Shown piece after piece: positions 5,621 through 8,050 of a stretch of 8,050 nt of DNA. A program made the position numbers and the translations under genes. The first letter of the stretch is position 1; the number at the start of each line of letters is the position of its first letter. The notes beneath the pieces were generated by a model. It did no database searches, was not told where the DNA came from, and saw only the letters and a list, made by a program, of their open reading frames with translations. The DNA is taken from contig JACQNQ010000011.1 of NCBI GenBank assembly GCA_016202965.1, forward strand, positions 1 to 8,050, in the 5' to 3' direction. The stretch comes from Candidatus Zambryskiibacteriota bacterium (GTDB lineage Bacteria > Patescibacteriota > Minisyncoccia > Phycocordibacterales > DATDWN01).

Positions 5621-6874
5621 ATGAATAATTTTGCCAAATATAGAACAAGGACAATACTCCTCATACTTATTTTTGGTGCAATTTTTCTTTCCGGTTTTTA
5701 TCTTGGTCAAAATAATAAATCGGAATCTGAAAAGGTTGTCTCAATTATAAATAAAGACTCGACTGGCGTCCCACAGGTGGATTTTGCTTCTTTTTGGCAG
5801 GTTTGGAATGTTATAGACGAGAAATATGTTCCAACAGTTAGTAGCACGAGTACGGCTTCGACGGACCCACCGCAGGCAGAGAGAGTGGATGACCAAACTC
5901 GGGTCTACGGAGCCATAGAAGGCATGGTCAAATCCCTGGGAGACCCGTACACCATTTTCTTTCCTCCGGCTGAATCAAAAAGTTTCAGCGAGGAAGTCAG
6001 TGGAAATTTTGAAGGAGTGGGAATGGAAGTGGGCATAAAAGAAAATGTTTTGACTGTCATATCGCCTTTGAAGGGCACTCCGGCTTATAACGCCGGCATT
6101 AAAACCGGTGATAAAATCATAAAGATTGATTCCACTTTGACCGCTCCCTTAAATACCGAACAAGCCATAAAGCTTATCAGAGGCAAAAAGGGCACTATGG
6201 TCAAACTGACGATTGTCAGAGCCGGAATAAAAGACCCTTTTGTCGTTTCTGTGGTGAGAGATGTTATAAACATACCAAGCATTGATACGGAAACAAAAGG
6301 CGATGTTTTTATCATCCGCCTTTATAATTTCTCGGCTATTTCCCCGGATACTTTTCGGAAAGCTCTCCGTCAGTTTATAGAATCCGACAAATATAAACTG
6401 GTTATTGACTTGAGAGGAAATCCCGGGGGATATCTTGAAGCGGCCATAGATATGGCTTCCTGGTTTCTGCCTGCCGGCAAAGTGGTGGTCAAAGAGGATT
6501 TCAGGAACGCGGAAGACGCTCAGATTTACAGAAGCAAAGGATATAATATTTTCACCGATAAGTTGAAACTGGTCGTGTTGATTGACAATGGTTCCGCATC
6601 AGCGTCGGAAATTTTGGCCGGAGCTTTGCATGAACATGGTCTGGCCACGCTGGTCGGCACACAATCTTTCGGCAAGGGTTCTGTTCAGGAACTTGTCAAT
6701 ATCACCCCGACCACTTCTCTCAAAGTGACTATCGCCAGATGGCTGACCCCAAAAGGCACTTCTATTTCCGGCGGGGGATTGACACCGGATGTGGAAGTTA
6801 AACTGGACGAAAAAGAATTTGCCAAAGGGAACGATAACCAATTAAATCGCGCCTTGGAAATACTAAATAAGTAA
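5621..6874 (+). CDS. S41 family C-terminal processing peptidase (CtpA/Prc-like)
   Basis: An envelope-anchored serine protease that trims or degrades exported proteins from their C-termini; 417 residues, typical for CtpA/CtpB relatives. An N-terminal membrane anchor (about 11-28, ILLILIFGAIFLSGFYLG) puts the rest outside the membrane. A Ser/Thr/Pro-rich insertion (71-84) precedes the conserved GMVKSLGDPYTIFFPP (101-116). The PDZ domain covers about 128-212 (FEGVGMEVG, then PAYNAGIKTGDKIIKID). The protease core has LVIDLRGNPGG (260-270), NGSASASEILAGAL (323-336) with nucleophile Ser327, and FGKGSVQ (350-356) with Lys352 and Gln356, completing the Ser-Lys-Gln set at the E. coli Prc spacing (25 residues from Ser to Lys). 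It is predicted to be almost leaderless and may be cotranscribed with rplI 86 bp downstream. Substrate unknown. Confidence 0.96.
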   Translation: MNNFAKYRTRTILLILIFGAIFLSGFYLGQNNKSESEKVVSIINKDSTGVPQVDFASFWQVWNVIDEKYVPTVSSTSTASTDPPQAERVDDQTRVYGAIEGMVKSLGDPYTIFFPPAESKSFSEEVSGNFEGVGMEVGIKENVLTVISPLKGTPAYNAGIKTGDKIIKIDSTLTAPLNTEQAIKLIRGKKGTMVKLTIVRAGIKDPFVVSVVRDVINIPSIDTETKGDVFIIRLYNFSAISPDTFRKALRQFIESDKYKLVIDLRGNPGGYLEAAIDMASWFLPAGKVVVKEDFRNAEDAQIYRSKGYNIFTDKLKLVVLIDNGSASASEILAGALHEHGLATLVGTQSFGKGSVQELVNITPTTSLKVTIARWLTPKGTSISGGGLTPDVEVKLDEKEFAKGNDNQLNRALEILNK

Positions 6875-6953
6875 AAAGTGTGAAAGTACTCAGTACTAAG
6901 TAAAAATACAAAAGCATCTTCTTTCACACTGAGAACTTTTACACTTTCACACT
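6875..6953 (+). promoter_or_regulatory. rplI leader with one strand able to pair three ways
   Basis: AAAGTGTGAAAG (6875-6886) has three downstream complements: CTTTCACACT (6921-6930, 10 bp perfect), ACTTTTACACTTT (6935-6947, 13 bp with one G-U wobble) and CTTTCACACT again (6944-6953, 10 bp perfect, ending 7 nt before the rplI ATG). The hairpins exclude one another. A short AGTACTC/AGTACTA repeat lies in the loop (6886-6899). I see no convincing promoter here. Confidence 0.45.
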
Positions 6954-6960
6954 AAAATCT

Positions 6961-7404
6961 ATGAAGGTAATCCTACTAAAAGATGTTTCAAAAGTTGGAC
7001 AGAAATACGATATAAAAAACGTGGCTGATGGACATGCCTTGAATTTTCTTATCCCGCGAGGGATAGCAAAGGCTGCAACGCCTGCGGCGTTGCAGCAGAT
7101 TGAGCAGATGAAAAAAACGGACTTAACTCTACGTCAAATCCAAGGGGAGTTACTTTTGAAAAATTTGGAAACAATTAAGGGTTTGAAATTAAACTTAAAA
7201 GAAAAAGCCAATGACAAAGGTCATTTGTTTGCCGGCATAACCAAGGAAAGGTTGACAGAGGAAATTTTAAAAACAGCGCGGTTGAATATTCCTCCGGAAT
7301 CTATCAAACTGGACAAACCGATAAAAGAAGTCGGGGAACACAAAGTGGTTGTAGAAGCTATGGGAACGGGGGCGCAATTTACAGTAATAATAGAAGGAAA
7401 ATAA
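6961..7404 (+). CDS. rplI: Large ribosomal subunit protein bL9
   Basis: A 50S protein that binds 23S rRNA domain V near the L1 stalk and helps keep the reading frame; 147 residues, full length. The N-terminal RNA-binding domain shows MKVILLKDV (1-9) and a signature block from Gly13 to Thr40 (GQKYDIKNV, then NFLIPRGIA). A connecting helix spans about 42-75, and the C-terminal domain has GHLFAGIT (87-94) and IKEVGEHKV (121-129). Residue 25 is His in DGHALNFL, where the family usually has Tyr or Phe. rplI normally sits with rpsF, ssb and rpsR; here it follows an S41 peptidase. No SD and no clear promoter were found, so read-through from the peptidase gene is likely. A perfect 11-bp hairpin lies in its coding sequence at 7072-7096. 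Confidence 0.97.
   Translation: MKVILLKDVSKVGQKYDIKNVADGHALNFLIPRGIAKAATPAALQQIEQMKKTDLTLRQIQGELLLKNLETIKGLKLNLKEKANDKGHLFAGITKERLTEEILKTARLNIPPESIKLDKPIKEVGEHKVVVEAMGTGAQFTVIIEGK
7072..7096. repeat. Perfect 11-bp intragenic hairpin in rplI
   Basis: GCTGCAACGCC (7072-7082), loop TGC, GGCGTTGCAGC (7086-7096), all pairs perfect and GC-rich in an AT-rich gene. It encodes roughly residues 38-46 of L9, at the junction of the RNA-binding domain and the linker helix. No T-tract follows. Confidence 0.8.
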
Positions 7405-7406
7405 AT

Positions 7407-7433
7407 AACGGGTCCCTTTTTTCGGGACCCGTT
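7407..7433. terminator. Probable bidirectional terminator between rplI and the 70-aa gene
   Basis: AACGGGTCCC (7407-7416), loop TTTTTTC, GGGACCCGTT (7424-7433): a perfect 10-bp GC-rich stem, 2 nt after the rplI stop. Followed on the plus strand by GCCGTTTAGTTT and on the minus strand by ATTTATTTT, so both U-tracts are broken. The minus-strand gene ends 26 bp away, which fits a shared terminator for two convergent genes. Confidence 0.75.
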
Positions 7434-7458
7434 GCCGTTTAGTTTACAAGCACTTTTT

Positions 7459-7671
7459 TCACCTGGCATCCACCAGCTCTTCCAGGAAGTCTCCAACCTC
7501 GGCAAGATGCAGGGCCCGAATGGTTGCGTAGCTCTCATCAGTACTATTGGCTTTTTGTCGCGCCATAATTTTTCTTCTGAATTTTGTTTTCTCGTCTTCC
7601 AAAGGAAGAAGATGGTTTATTCCCGGAAAAAGAGATGTAATGTTCATGCCTTTATATTTTATTTTAACCAT
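7459..7671 (-). CDS. Small hypothetical protein, 70 aa
   Basis: I do not recognise this protein. It is supported as a gene by its signals: SD AAAGGAG (7678-7684) six bases before the ATG, a promoter with correct spacing just upstream, and a terminator hairpin downstream. The N-terminal third is basic with hydrophobic stretches (MVKIKYKGMNITSLFPGINHL). The middle is highly charged (EDEKTKFRRKIMARQK, 25-40) and the C-terminal half looks like an acidic amphipathic helix (SYATIRALHLAEVGDFLEEL, 47-66). There is no membrane helix, cysteine or clear DNA-binding motif. It lies 70 bp after rpmA on the same strand, so read-through from rpmA is also possible. A longer plus-strand frame overlaps it but lacks such signals. 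Confidence 0.65.
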   Translation of the reverse strand: MVKIKYKGMNITSLFPGINHLLPLEDEKTKFRRKIMARQKANSTDESYATIRALHLAEVGDFLEELVDAR

Positions 7672-7693
7672 ACTGTACTCCTTTCTGCTCTCT

Positions 7694-7722
7694 ATAATAC
7701 TCTTTTATAAAAAATGAAACAA
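7694..7722 (-). promoter_or_regulatory. Promoter of the 70-aa gene
   Basis: Minus strand TTGTTT (7717-7722), 17-bp spacer, TATTAT (7694-7699). The predicted start near 7687 gives a leader of about 16 nt carrying the AAAGGAG SD. The -35 box is only a partial match to consensus. Confidence 0.55.
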
Positions 7723-7725
7723 CCC

Positions 7726-7749
7726 GATACTAGATTAGATACTAGATTA
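7726..7749. repeat. 12-bp tandem repeat across the rpmA stop codon
   Basis: GATACTAGATTA occurs twice in a row. On the minus strand each unit carries a TAG in the rpmA frame, so rpmA ends in two in-frame stops 12 nt apart. Confidence 0.8.
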
Positions 7750-8014
7750 TATGAACTACTTTTTTAATGACGGTTTTATTATTAAAACTAGTCTTGCGTT
7801 TTATGCTAAATTGAATCTTGCCGTTGACCAAAGCAAAAAGTGTGTGGTCTTTGCCCTGACCTACACCATTGCCGGGCAAAACATCTGTGCCGCGCTGGCG
7901 GATTAAAACACTGCCGGCTTGAGCAATGTCGCCGTCAGTTAATTTAACCCCGAGGTATTTGGGGTTTGAGTCTCGGCCGTTTTTTGTGGTACCAGCTGAT
8001 TTCTTGTGCGCCAT
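7742..8014 (-). CDS. rpmA: Large ribosomal subunit protein bL27
   Basis: A 50S protein whose N-terminal tail reaches the peptidyl-transferase centre; 90 residues, normal length. It begins MAHKKSAGTTKNGRDSNPKYLGVK, so there is no cleavable N-terminal extension of the Firmicutes kind. The family signature G-x-[LIVM]2-x-RQRG-x5-G is met by GSVLIRQRGTDVLPG (34-48), followed by VGQGKDHTLFALVNGKIQF (51-69). The C-terminus (70-90) is basic and ends VVHII. rpmA usually follows rplU; that position lies outside the right edge. No SD is visible, only a weak AAAG before the ATG. A TATAAT (minus strand, 8040-8045) 25 nt upstream could be a -10 box, but its -35 would lie outside the window. Confidence 0.97.
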   Translation of the reverse strand: MAHKKSAGTTKNGRDSNPKYLGVKLTDGDIAQAGSVLIRQRGTDVLPGNGVGQGKDHTLFALVNGKIQFSIKRKTSFNNKTVIKKVVHII

Positions 8015-8021
8015 ATCTTTA

Positions 8022-8050
8022 AAATTTCTAATTGACCTAATTATACTAAT
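8022..8050. repeat. Copy of the AT-rich dispersed intergenic repeat
   Basis: These 29 bases match the reverse complement of 121-149 at 26 of 29 positions. The copy lies directly upstream of rpmA and may continue past the window edge. It contains the possible TATAAT of rpmA (minus strand). Confidence 0.7.

Noticed and set aside
7432..7710. 92-aa plus-strand frame opposite the 70-aa gene
   Set aside because: It starts at the edge of the terminator without an SD and its composition looks like a shadow; the minus strand has promoter, SD and terminator.

Overview
The window looks like a stretch of a small, streamlined genome of the Patescibacteria/CPR type, probably Parcubacteria. This is an inference from moderate-to-low GC, tightly packed short genes, no Shine-Dalgarno (SD) site in front of most core genes, a CysRS with the variant HIPVHHNNE and KMAKS motifs, and several single-copy housekeeping genes lying side by side outside their usual operons. 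No rRNA, tRNA, CRISPR array, insertion sequence or recognisable prophage gene was seen.

Layout from left to right. Positions 1-158 are AT-rich and repeat-bearing, downstream of dnaB (minus strand, replicative helicase). Divergent from dnaB is a 157-residue protein (plus), a distant GlcG/HbpS-like candidate, closed by a strong terminator and followed at once by a perfect 38-bp palindrome. Next is a minus-strand operon of a shortened CorA-like protein and cysS, 3 bp apart. A divergent promoter region separates it from a P-loop kinase (plus), which has its own terminator. After a GC-rich, hairpin-rich intergenic segment (5436-5580) come an S41 C-terminal processing peptidase (plus) and rplI/L9 (plus). 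rplI ends at a probably two-way terminator shared with a convergent 70-residue gene (minus), behind which lies rpmA/L27 (minus) at the right edge.

The genes fall into two expression styles. dnaB, corA and the S41 peptidase have no SD, and a sigma70-like -10 box lies only 6-9 nt before the ATG, so their transcripts are predicted to be leaderless or nearly so. The three poorly characterised genes (157 aa, kinase, 70 aa) each have a well-spaced -35/-10 promoter, a short leader and a clear GGAG-type SD. Two of them end in their own strong terminator.

The most unusual signal is a pair of perfect palindromes inside cysS (2588-2639). They sit 30 bp apart in the same register and differ by compensatory changes. 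Other items worth checking are the 38-bp palindrome at 2206-2243, a perfect 11-bp hairpin inside rplI, competing pairings in the rplI leader, and a CorA homologue without GMN motif or second membrane helix. No complete new multi-gene system is evident; the novelty lies in small structured elements and in the unassigned SD-type genes.
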